A stretch of DNA of 64,000 nt from Dietzia sp. JS16-p6b (GTDB lineage Bacteria > Actinomycetota > Actinomycetes > Mycobacteriales > Mycobacteriaceae), in the NCBI RefSeq assembly GCF_003052165.1, contig NZ_CP024869.1:840001-904000 (forward strand). The letters are read 5' to 3'. The stretch's first letter is position 1; every line of letters starts with the position of its first letter. The position numbers and the translations under genes are program-made. The notes under the pieces are model-generated. The model was not told the origin of the DNA and made no database searches. It saw nothing but the letters and a program-made list of their open reading frames with translations. Of the stretch, positions 11,365 to 19,280 are shown piece by piece.

Positions 11365-12230
11365 GCGGCGGCGAAACACGCGTGCCGGTGGTGTCCGCCG
11401 AGGGGGTCACGGTACGCCTCGGCGGTCGGACCCTGCTCGATTCGGTGGACCTGGAGATCTATGCCGGTGAGGTGCTCGCTCTGGTGGGTCCCAACGGGGC
11501 GGGGAAGTCGACGCTGCTCGGCGTGGTGGCGGGGGACACCCACCCCGACGCCGGCCGCACCGTCCTCGACGGCCGCGATCTACGGCGGTGGCGCCTCGGG
11601 GATCTCGCCCGGCGCCGAGCGTTGCTCACCCAGGCCAACTCCGTCGCCTTCCCCTTCACCGTGCGGGAGATCGTCGCGATGGGTCGCGCACCCTGGGCGG
11701 CGCGGCCGGAGGGCGACCACGACGAGGAGGTCATCGAGGAATCGCTGGCCGCCACCGACACCGCCCACCTGCGGTCCCGGACCTTCCCGACCCTGTCCGG
11801 TGGTGAGAAGGCGCGCGTCTCCCTGTCGAGGGCGCTCGCGCAACGCGCCGGTGTGTTGTTGCTGGACGAACCCACCGCGGCGGTCGACCTGCGCCATCAG
11901 GAGGTCGTCCTGGAACTGGCCCGGACCGTGGCCGACGCCGGTGGGGCGGTGGTCGTGGTGCTGCACGACCTCGAGCTGGCGGCCGCGTGGTCCGACCGTC
12001 TCGTGATGATCTCGGACGGCCGCATACGGGCCGAGGGGTCCCCGGAGCAGGTCCTCACCTCCGAACTGGTGGAAGAGGTCTACCAGCAGACGGTCGTCGT
12101 CGACCGGCATCCCGTCACCGGTGATCTGTTGGTCACCCCGGATCGACGACGATTCCGGACCGCCCGGACGCCGGTGGAGCCCGCGGTCGACACCACACAC
12201 GCGTCGGCCCTCGTCAAGGAGTTCTCGTGA
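11361..12230 (+). CDS. hmuV: Hemin ABC transporter ATP-binding protein
   Basis: A 289-residue ABC ATPase powering the HmuTU importer. Visible motifs are Walker A GPNGAGKST (residues 43-51), Q-loop Gln91, signature LSGGE (145-149), Walker B VLLLDEP (165-171) and the switch His in VVVLHDLELA. The C-terminal extension with a QTVVVDRHPVTGDLLVTP pattern is typical of heme/siderophore ATPases. It overlaps hmuU at ATGA and the next gene at GTGA. Confidence 0.94.
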   Translation: MSGGETRVPVVSAEGVTVRLGGRTLLDSVDLEIYAGEVLALVGPNGAGKSTLLGVVAGDTHPDAGRTVLDGRDLRRWRLGDLARRRALLTQANSVAFPFTVREIVAMGRAPWAARPEGDHDEEVIEESLAATDTAHLRSRTFPTLSGGEKARVSLSRALAQRAGVLLLDEPTAAVDLRHQEVVLELARTVADAGGAVVVVLHDLELAAAWSDRLVMISDGRIRAEGSPEQVLTSELVEEVYQQTVVVDRHPVTGDLLVTPDRRRFRTARTPVEPAVDTTHASALVKEFS

Positions 12231-13537
12231 GACACACACTGTCATCAACGGCACGGGCGACCGTGGCCCGGATCGTCGCCGTTCTGACACTGGCGCTGCT
12301 CGGCACCTCGGTGCTGGCCGTGCTGACCCAGGCCCCGGCGCACGCCGCCGCGCGACTGACGGCATCGAGTTCGCTGGGCGGGGCGGTGGCGTCGACGTCG
12401 GGCCAGACCGGGTTCACCCTGTCGGGTTCGGGTTTCCAGGCGGTCGAGGGCGGTTTCGGCGGCGTGTACGTCGGGTTCGGCTGGGTCAGCGGGTCCGGGT
12501 GGGGGCCGTCCAACGGTGGCGCGACGGGCCGGACCTACGACTACATCCCGGACGAGCAGTCGCGCAGCAACCAGGGATACCAGGCATTCGTCGCCTTCCC
12601 CGGGTCGTCGACGGCCGGAGAAGCCCAGGCGACGATGGGTTCCGATGGATCGTTCCGGGTGAACCTCACGGTCCCGGGTCCCACGTTCACCGGAGCCGGG
12701 GGCAAGAGCATCGACTGCACCGAGGTCACCTGCGGTTTCCTCACCTGGGGCGCGCACGGGGTGCGCAACGGCGCCAACGAGACCTTCACCCCGGTGACCT
12801 TCCGGGCCGGGGACCCCGCACCCGCGGTCGAGCAGTCGCCGGCGGCGGGAGCGCCCGCCGTGGGCGCGCAGACCGGACGACCCGCCGCGCCCGGTCGGGC
12901 CGCGACCCGCGCGCGCACCAACGGGGCCGCGCAGGGGGCGGCCGCAGGGGTGGCCGGCCCCGCCGGGCGGTCCGCGAGCGCGGACGGTCCGGGTGGCGTG
13001 GACACCGGAGCGGGAGGAAGCGCTCCCGCCGACGGCGCGCCGACGGCGGCGACCGGCGGGACCACGACGACCGTGACCGCGGTGATCGAGGTCGACCGCA
13101 AAGCCGCCCGGCCCGGCGGGGCCATGGGATTCGCCGCCGCTGGATTCTGGCCCGGCGAGCAGGTCTACGTGGTCCTCGGCGAGGGGGACGCCGCCGTCGG
13201 CCCCGTCGCCGCGGGGGTCGACGGCGAGGTCGCGGGAGTGATCGTGCTCCCGGAGGACATCGCCTCCGGCACCCACGAGATCCGGGCGGCGGGTGCCGGC
13301 TCGGGTCTCGAGGCAGCGGAGCGGTTCCCGGTGCGCACCGACATCTCCCCCGCGGCATCGGCCGCCGGCCTCGGTGGCCCGGCGGGGTGGGTCTTCCTCA
13401 CCCTCGCCGCGCTGGCGTTGTCGGTCGCGGCGGCGGTCGCGGTCAACCGGAGACGCCTCGCCGACGCCGGCGGTGCCGACGGGCACCCGGCCCCCCACAC
13501 GAGAGCTCACACCGAAGGAGATCCCGATGACCAGTGA
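12227..13537 (+). CDS. Exported, membrane-anchored surface protein of the heme locus
   Basis: A 436-residue protein read from a GTG that overlaps the hmuV stop. A signal peptide (about 1-41, ending QAPAHAAA) is followed by a beta-rich domain (about 45-190) with a VDCTEVTCGFLTWGAHG-like Cys pair, an Ala/Pro/Gly-rich linker (about 200-285), a second Ig-like segment (about 287-375) and a C-terminal transmembrane helix with a basic tail (NRRR). This matches the build of the HtaA-associated surface proteins in corynebacterial hmu operons, which relay heme to HmuT, but no canonical HtaA/CR repeat is obvious. I infer a surface role in heme capture; the exact family is not recognised with certainty. 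Confidence 0.75.
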   Translation: MRHTLSSTARATVARIVAVLTLALLGTSVLAVLTQAPAHAAARLTASSSLGGAVASTSGQTGFTLSGSGFQAVEGGFGGVYVGFGWVSGSGWGPSNGGATGRTYDYIPDEQSRSNQGYQAFVAFPGSSTAGEAQATMGSDGSFRVNLTVPGPTFTGAGGKSIDCTEVTCGFLTWGAHGVRNGANETFTPVTFRAGDPAPAVEQSPAAGAPAVGAQTGRPAAPGRAATRARTNGAAQGAAAGVAGPAGRSASADGPGGVDTGAGGSAPADGAPTAATGGTTTTVTAVIEVDRKAARPGGAMGFAAAGFWPGEQVYVVLGEGDAAVGPVAAGVDGEVAGVIVLPEDIASGTHEIRAAGAGSGLEAAERFPVRTDISPAASAAGLGGPAGWVFLTLAALALSVAAAVAVNRRRLADAGGADGHPAPHTRAHTEGDPDDQ

Positions 13538-14999
13538 CCAGTTATCGGGCCACCGCCGGGGCGCCGCCCTGGTCCTGGCCCTGGCCCTCGCCCTCGGCTC
13601 GCTGATGTACTCGCCGGCGGCCCGAGCACAGGACTCGGCGGTCGAGCTGACCGATGCCGAGTTCCGATGGGGGTTGAGCAGGCAGAGCGCCGGGCCCAGC
13701 CACGGACCCGGACTCAACTTCCTCTCCGCCGGGGACAGCTCGGCGGCGCTCGCCGGGCCCGGGGCGACGATCACCGAACAGACATGGAGGGCCACGTCGG
13801 GACAGGTGACGATCGAGAAGCGGTCCGCGAACGGTGGGACATCGACCGCGACCTGGGCCGGGACGCAGACCGACCAGGCGGGCACCGCCCTCCGTGACGC
13901 CGCCTCGAGCAGATACAGCGGCCTCGAGATGGTCTTCGGCAAGGGGACCGGAACCGTCGACGCCGCCTCGGGCACGGCGGAGATCCAGTGGAAGGGCACC
14001 GCGTCGGTCCTGTACTACTCGGGCCTGGTGTTCCTCAGCGTCACCGACCCGGTCCTCACGGTCACGCCCACGAAGGCCACCGTGACCGCGACCCTGGGTG
14101 GGAGACGGAGCGCCCAGGACAACCCCGAGGTGTCGACCCCGGTGCCGTCCCGCACCGTCGTCCTCGCGAATCTCCCCCGCAGTCGCGTGGAACTGGGAGG
14201 GAAAAAAGGGTTCTCCGTGACTCCCGAATACCTCGGTGTGCCCTATTCCGCCGGTGCCGGAGAAAACCCTCAGACGAGAGACGGCGCGTATTGGGGAGCT
14301 TTCCCGCGGGAATTCGTGGACTTCGCCGCGGAAGCGGGATCCGGGGGATTCTGGTATTCGACCGGAACCTCTGACAGTACGAAACCCGCGCTGCCGATAG
14401 CGGTGAGTTGGAATTCGGATGAACCCGAGGAAATGCCGAATTCCGGTGGGTCCGGCGGGTCCGGCGGAATCGTCGGTAGGGTCCTCGACGACACGGTCGA
14501 ACAGATCCTCCGGGCCGCGGGGACCGACGTCGCCGACACCGCTGCCGCGTGGATGGACGAGGCGTGGAAACCGCTCCAACCCGATGCGGTGAACGCCGCG
14601 CGGGACAGCGCGGGCCCGGCCGCGGCGGCACCGGACGCGTCGGCCGCCGAGGGGGGCGGTGTGGACGAGGTCTTCGAAGAGTATTTCGCGGACTACTACA
14701 CCGCCGGAGCCCCTCTCACCGCCGGGACCGTGGGCGGCACCGTCGCCACGATCCCCGCATCCCCGAGCGGCCCGTCGTCAGGCGGGTCCTCACCCGCGGC
14801 GACCCCACCCCTCGTTGACCAGTCGACGATCCCCGTGGCGGCCAACACACCCCTCAACGGCTCCGACGTGGTCTACGCCCAGACTTCCGGCTCCCAGAAG
14901 GCCGGAAACCCCACCCACCAATGGCAGTGGTGGGTGGGGACCGCACTGCTCGCGCTCGCGGCAGTGCTGTTCTACCAGACAGTTCGACGAAAGGACTGA
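13527..14999 (+). CDS. HtaA-type heme-binding surface protein with C-terminal anchor
   Basis: A 490-residue protein with AAGGAG at 13515-13520 before the ATG. A signal peptide runs to about 35 (SPAARAQ), then an HtaA/CR-type domain (about 38-300: DAEFRWGLSR, then AEIQWKGTASVLYYSGLVF and LTVTPTKATVT). A low-complexity stalk ends in a transmembrane helix and RRKD tail. HtaA domains bind hemin at the corynebacterial surface. The usual GH dipeptide after the beta-strand is absent, so the ligand residues need alignment. Bases 14195-14460 use markedly more A/T-ending codons than the flanks, which suggests local recombination. It overlaps the preceding gene by 11 bases. Confidence 0.8.
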   Translation: MTSDQLSGHRRGAALVLALALALGSLMYSPAARAQDSAVELTDAEFRWGLSRQSAGPSHGPGLNFLSAGDSSAALAGPGATITEQTWRATSGQVTIEKRSANGGTSTATWAGTQTDQAGTALRDAASSRYSGLEMVFGKGTGTVDAASGTAEIQWKGTASVLYYSGLVFLSVTDPVLTVTPTKATVTATLGGRRSAQDNPEVSTPVPSRTVVLANLPRSRVELGGKKGFSVTPEYLGVPYSAGAGENPQTRDGAYWGAFPREFVDFAAEAGSGGFWYSTGTSDSTKPALPIAVSWNSDEPEEMPNSGGSGGSGGIVGRVLDDTVEQILRAAGTDVADTAAAWMDEAWKPLQPDAVNAARDSAGPAAAAPDASAAEGGGVDEVFEEYFADYYTAGAPLTAGTVGGTVATIPASPSGPSSGGSSPAATPPLVDQSTIPVAANTPLNGSDVVYAQTSGSQKAGNPTHQWQWWVGTALLALAAVLFYQTVRRKD

Positions 15000-15000
15000 T

Positions 15001-16386
15001 GTGAACACATCTCGATCCCGGCTCGCGCTCGCCGGCCGACGGGGCACGATGCTGGGGGCGACGCTCGCGTTGCTGGCCGGAGTCGTCGCAGCCCCGGCGG
15101 CCCAGGCCCAGGAGGCGACCCCGGGGACCGTCACGGACGCCTCGTTCGTCTGGGGCATCAGCGGATACGCCCAGAAGGGCATCTTCGGACCGTGGCGCAT
15201 CGTCGACGCCTCCGGCGACGCCTCGGCGCTCGTCGGGTCGGTCTCGGGTGGCGCGCAGACCGAGTACACCCCCGCTGCGTTCCCGGCCACCTCGATGCCC
15301 GTGAACATCGTCTCGGGACAGCAGGCGACGCCCAACGCCATCAAGTTCTCCGACGGTGAGGGTGCGCGCGGCGCGGACGGGACCGTCACCATCGACTGGG
15401 ACGGCGAGATCACCTTCAACGCCTACCCCGCCAACCTCAACGCGCCGGATGAGACCTTGGCCGATCCGAAGCTGACCGTCAACGCCGACGGGTCCGGAAC
15501 GCTCGACGCCGATGTGACCATCGGCGCGGCGACTGACATGAACGGCACCCCGACTCCCGAGGTCAACGCCGGTCGCACGACCGTCCTGTCGTTCGGTCCG
15601 GGCGCCGCCCAGGTGGCCCAGGACGGCACCATCACCCTGTCGCCCCAGTACGCGGGAGTGCAGCACAACGGCGGGAACCAGGACCGTTCCTGCACCGCGC
15701 CGAACATCTGGGGCGCGTGGACCCCCGAGTGGTTGGCGGCCGTGCCGAGCTCGGTGCACCCGCACTACTACAACACCGGGTGTGGAGGAGACCAGAACCT
15801 CAAGGGGCCGCTGCCGCTCCAGGTGACCTACGAGCTGACCGAGGACGAGACCCAGGTGCCCGTCGGCACCCCCGAGATCACCGTCTCGGACACCACTCTG
15901 GCCGCTGACGGAAGCCACGAGGTGACCATCACGGGTTCCGGGTTCACCGACCCGTCGGTTCTGGGCACACGTCCGCCGCTCGCGGGCAAGCCCGCCGGGT
16001 TCTACCTGGTCTACGGCAAGTTCGGGGATGCATGGAAGCCCTCGGCGGGCGGTACCTCCGCCGCTCGCACGGTCGTCGAGCAGAAGTGGGTCCTGGCGGC
16101 GGAGAACCACGCCACCATCGGCGGAGCCGCCGCGGGGGCCGTCGAGCTGCGGCCCGACGGCACCTTCACCACGACCGTCACCGTGTCCAAGGACGCGGCC
16201 GACGCGAAGTCGGAGACCGGGAGCTACGGGATCTACACCTACGCGGCCTCCGGCGCCGTCCACGCCGCGTGGGAACTCAGCACGCCGATCACCTTCACCA
16301 CCGGCGGAGATGATGACGACGACACCGGTACCGGGGGCGGCGGCTCGCTCGCGGGCATGACGAACCTGTTCGGCAGCCTGATGTAG
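15001..16386 (+). CDS. Secreted HtaA-type heme-binding protein
   Basis: A 461-residue protein from a GTG one base after the previous stop. A signal peptide ends at about residue 36 (AAPAAQAQ). A CR/HtaA-like domain follows (about 40-285: DASFVWGISGYAQKGIFGPW, TIDWDGEITFNAYPANLN, LADPKLTVNADGSGTLDADV). A second Ig-like domain (about 290-440) resembles the beta domain of the 12227 protein (YGKFGDAWKPS, GIYTYAASGAVHAAW). Unlike its two neighbours it has no membrane anchor and ends in an Asp/Gly-rich tail, so it is probably released or wall-trapped, as a hemophore would be. Last gene of the heme operon. Confidence 0.8.
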   Translation: MNTSRSRLALAGRRGTMLGATLALLAGVVAAPAAQAQEATPGTVTDASFVWGISGYAQKGIFGPWRIVDASGDASALVGSVSGGAQTEYTPAAFPATSMPVNIVSGQQATPNAIKFSDGEGARGADGTVTIDWDGEITFNAYPANLNAPDETLADPKLTVNADGSGTLDADVTIGAATDMNGTPTPEVNAGRTTVLSFGPGAAQVAQDGTITLSPQYAGVQHNGGNQDRSCTAPNIWGAWTPEWLAAVPSSVHPHYYNTGCGGDQNLKGPLPLQVTYELTEDETQVPVGTPEITVSDTTLAADGSHEVTITGSGFTDPSVLGTRPPLAGKPAGFYLVYGKFGDAWKPSAGGTSAARTVVEQKWVLAAENHATIGGAAAGAVELRPDGTFTTTVTVSKDAADAKSETGSYGIYTYAASGAVHAAWELSTPITFTTGGDDDDDTGTGGGGSLAGMTNLFGSLM

Positions 16387-16402
16387 GGCGCACACACCGG
16401 AT

Positions 16403-16435
16403 GCGGCCCCGACACCGATCCGGTGTCGGGGCCGC
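16403..16435. terminator. Bidirectional terminator between heme operon and hmuO
   Basis: A perfect 15-bp inverted repeat (16403-16417 with 16421-16435) with a 3-base loop, placed between the convergent ends of the plus-strand heme operon and minus-strand hmuO. It can serve both. Confidence 0.8.
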
Positions 16436-16461
16436 GTCGCGTGTCGGCATGTGGCAGTCGG

Positions 16462-17100
16462 TCAGCGGACGCCCAGGGCCTCCAGGTCGAGGAAGATCCG
16501 GTGGTTGAGGTCGAAGGCCCGGGTGGCGGCGGCCAGAGCGGACGCGCGGTCTGTCTCGCCCAGCGGGAGGGCGTCCAGTGCGGCCCGGTAGTCGTCCTTG
16601 TAGACCTTGGGCTTGGCGATGTCGAAGTCGTAGAAGCTCAGACCGGTCTCGATGCCGTAGTGGCGGCGCACCATCGTCCTGATGATCTGCCCGCCCGAGA
16701 GGTCGCCGAGGTACCGGACGTAGTGGTGCCCGATCAAGGCGGCCGGGTCGGTCGCGCACGCGCGCAACTCGGCCACGTAGGCCTCGGTGGCGGGCACCAC
16801 CGTGTCGAAGGAGCGGCCCTGGGCGCGGTGCGACTCCAGATCGGCTCGCAACGCCCCGGTCCGCTCGAGGCGCGGGTCGAGAATGGCGGACAGTCTCGGG
16901 TCCGCGCCGACCCCGCGGCAGGCGTCCTCGAGCGTCGCGTAGACGGGGAGCGACTGCCGGAGGAGCGCGACCAGGCCTGCAGGCGTGCCCTCACCGTTCA
17001 TCAGGCGGGTGATGAACAAGGCGTTCTCCGCCTGTTCATGCGCGGCCATCGTCGAGTCATGTAGTGCTCTCGACAAGGGTGCGGAAATGATCGTCTCCAT
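16462..17100 (-). CDS. hmuO: Heme oxygenase
   Basis: A 212-residue soluble enzyme that cleaves heme to biliverdin, CO and Fe2+, releasing iron from heme brought in by HmuTUV. The proximal ligand is His21 (MAAHEQAENALF) and the distal helix is LGDLSGGQ (residues 131-138), with the Asp that organises the water network. Length matches corynebacterial HmuO (about 215). The start is the ATG at 17100 with GGAGG four bases upstream; the longer open frame upstream crosses the regulatory region. An IdeR-type box precedes it, so it is co-regulated with hmuT. Confidence 0.96.
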   Translation of the reverse strand: METIISAPLSRALHDSTMAAHEQAENALFITRLMNGEGTPAGLVALLRQSLPVYATLEDACRGVGADPRLSAILDPRLERTGALRADLESHRAQGRSFDTVVPATEAYVAELRACATDPAALIGHHYVRYLGDLSGGQIIRTMVRRHYGIETGLSFYDFDIAKPKVYKDDYRAALDALPLGETDRASALAAATRAFDLNHRIFLDLEALGVR

Positions 17101-17116
17101 GAGTCCTCCGGGCTTG

Positions 17117-17135
17117 TTAGGTATGCCTAATGAGG
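17117..17135 (-). promoter_or_regulatory. IdeR/DtxR iron box upstream of hmuO
   Basis: The core TTAGGTATGCCTAA at 17117-17130 carries perfect TTAGG/CCTAA half-sites. It lies 16-34 bases upstream of the hmuO start, overlapping the likely core promoter. Read on the minus strand it matches about 13 of the 19 consensus positions, with the dyad centre best conserved. Confidence 0.75.
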
Positions 17136-17306
17136 GTACGGCAACGATAAGGGAAAGGCTATGCCGGTAGTGAATTTGAGTGCCGTGAACAATTCCGCGA
17201 GTGGTGACCCTGATTCGCTCACCGAATAACGGGTGTGGCGGGCCGGGGCGCAATTTCCCCGGGGCGGTTCCGAGAAAAAGGAAATGTCGGTGAGCGCGGG
17301 CCGCCC

Positions 17307-18458
17307 TCAGCCACGCTCCGCGGCGACGCGGCCCATCCGGGTGAAGGCCTCGGTGAGGATGTCCTCGGAGCACGCGAAGTTCACACGCGCGAACCCCTTG
17401 CCCTGGGGCCCGAAGGCTGGACCGTTGCTCAGCGCCACCTTTCCGTCGTCGAGGAACGCCGCGGCGGGGTCGTCACCGAGCCCGGGGTAGGCGCGAAGGT
17501 CCAGCCACGCCACGAATCCGGCGTCGGGTCGGCGCCACCGGGCGCGGGGGAGGTGCTTGGCCATGAGCCGGTCCATCAGATCGAGGTTCGAGGCCAGCGC
17601 GGCGTTCATCTGCTCCAGCCAGTCCAGTGACCCGGTCAGCGCGGCTTCCGCGGCGAGCGCCCCGAAGTGCCCCACTGCGCCGGACAACGCCGAGCGCCGC
17701 ACCTCGAACCGCTCGGGATTGCCGTTGACCACGAAGGCGCACTTGAGCCCGGCGAGGTTGAACGCCTTGGACGCGGAGGAGATGGCCAAGCCCACCTCGG
17801 GGGCGGTGCCGGAGGCGGCCAGGAACGAGGAGAACCGGACCCCGGGCATCGTCAGGGGCGCCCAGATCTCGTCGGAGACCACCACGGCGTCGTGGCGTGC
17901 GGCCAGCTCGGCGAGCTCGGCCAACTCCGCGGAGGAGTGCAGGACACCCGTGGGGTTGTGCGGGTGGCTCAGGAGCACGGCCCTGGCCCCGCCGGCCAGG
18001 GCGCGCTCGATGCCCACGAGGTCCAGCCGCGGGTCCTCGCCGTCGTGGTCGACCAGGGGCACCGCGACGGGTGACATCCCCACACGCCGGATCCACGGTC
18101 CGAACGGCATGTACACCGGTGGCGTGTAGACCACCGCGCTCCCCGCCGGCAGGGTCCGCGCGAGCGACTCGCGGACGCCCACGCCCACATCGTTGACGGG
18201 GACGACCGACTCCTCCGGTACCTCGAACCCGAACCCGGAGTAGTACCGGGCGCACACCCCGGCGAGGCGCTCGATCTCGGCGAAGTATCCGGTGTCACCG
18301 TCGGCGACCGCTGTGGCGAGGCGCTCCCGGATGGCCGGGGCCAGCAGGACGTCGGTCTCCGCCACGAACAGCGGCAGGACGTCCTCCGGGTACGCCACCC
18401 ACTTCTGGCTTCGGCGCCTGCGCAGGACCGACTCGGGAACATCCAGGGGGAACGGCAC
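17307..18458 (-). CDS. MalY/PatB-type PLP-dependent C-S lyase or aminotransferase
   Basis: A 383-residue fold-type I PLP enzyme. Visible elements are HPHNPTG (165-171), the cofactor Asp in VVSDEIW (Asp196) and the Schiff-base Lys231 in SASKAFNLAGLK. The pattern PLWVADxD/F at the N-terminus appears as PLFVAETDV, as in the MalY/PatB subgroup, whose members cleave cystathionine or cysteine conjugates. The start is GTG at 18458 with AAGGAT upstream. It is a single gene upstream of hmuO on the same strand, separated by a 200-base regulatory gap. Substrate not determinable. Confidence 0.85.
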   Translation of the reverse strand: MPFPLDVPESVLRRRRSQKWVAYPEDVLPLFVAETDVLLAPAIRERLATAVADGDTGYFAEIERLAGVCARYYSGFGFEVPEESVVPVNDVGVGVRESLARTLPAGSAVVYTPPVYMPFGPWIRRVGMSPVAVPLVDHDGEDPRLDLVGIERALAGGARAVLLSHPHNPTGVLHSSAELAELAELAARHDAVVVSDEIWAPLTMPGVRFSSFLAASGTAPEVGLAISSASKAFNLAGLKCAFVVNGNPERFEVRRSALSGAVGHFGALAAEAALTGSLDWLEQMNAALASNLDLMDRLMAKHLPRARWRRPDAGFVAWLDLRAYPGLGDDPAAAFLDDGKVALSNGPAFGPQGKGFARVNFACSEDILTEAFTRMGRVAAERG

Positions 18459-18502
18459 GGCGGGGGATCCTTTCGACCGGGTTCACAGGATCCCCAGGTT
18501 AC

Positions 18503-19111
18503 TCAGCTCCCGGGCACGTACCCGGGATGCACCCACACGTCGAAACCGCGGGAGTCGGCACCGAACGGGGAGAGTGGCATGAGCGAGCCCCAGGTGTCGG
18601 TGGCCGAACCGGGGACGGTGCCGGCGGGGATGCCGACGCCGCCCGACGTGGCCGGCCACCCTCGCTGATGGGCGAGCTCGTAGGCGGCCCGGACGCTCCC
18701 GTCTGCCGCGGAGCCGGTCGATCCGGTGATCGCATCCGAGAGCCCGGTGACGCGGTGGAGCCGGTGGGGCGTTCCCGAGGGGTCGAGTTGCCAGCAGTCC
18801 GATCCCTGCAGGACATAGTTCGAGCACCAGATCTCCGTGTCCCTACCGAGCGGGGACACTACGCGCATGGGTGCACTGTTCGGGGCCCAGAACCGGGGGT
18901 CCGACGGCACCACGGCGTACGGACAGTACGAGAGTTCGGCCCACCCGAACGGGCCCCCGGTGGCGGGTGGGAAGGGGAGGTCGGCCGGCTAGGCGGGATC
19001 CTCCAGCGACTGGGCGAGAGCCGTGGGCGCGACCGCCGCCGACCCGAGGAGCGGTGCGGCCACGAGGACCACGGTGAGCACGGCTCGGCGGAATGAGAAC
19101 GGGTGTGACAT
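18503..19111 (-). pseudogene. Secreted protein gene interrupted by one in-frame TAG
   Basis: The frame from ATG 19111 encodes a clear signal peptide (MSHPFSFRRAVLTVVLVAAP, cleavage near PTALAQ) and stops at TAG (18989-18991). The same frame continues without another stop to 18503 as a plausible mature secreted domain of about 162 residues with three Cys (LSYCPYAVVPSD, IWCSNYVLQGSDCW). The two halves fit as one 202-codon gene. I infer a nonsense mutation, or a base-call error at one position. No known family recognised. Divergent from narK. Confidence 0.72.
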
Positions 19112-19280
19112 GCCGCCATCACACCACGCTCTCCGAGCCCTCACGGCGGGATCGCACGGACGTGAGGACACCGTGACCATGACGTCATACCGGGTAGCGC
19201 CGGGGAAACAGGGCGTGCATAACGTCTGTGCGCAGGGGCACCGAGGGGGTGTCCACCTAACTGGAGAGGGGGTCGACCTC

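Noticed and set aside
17101-17373. N-terminal extension of HmuO
   Set aside because: The extra ~90 residues would cross the IdeR box and lack heme oxygenase character; ATG 17100 has a strong ribosome site and family-typical length.
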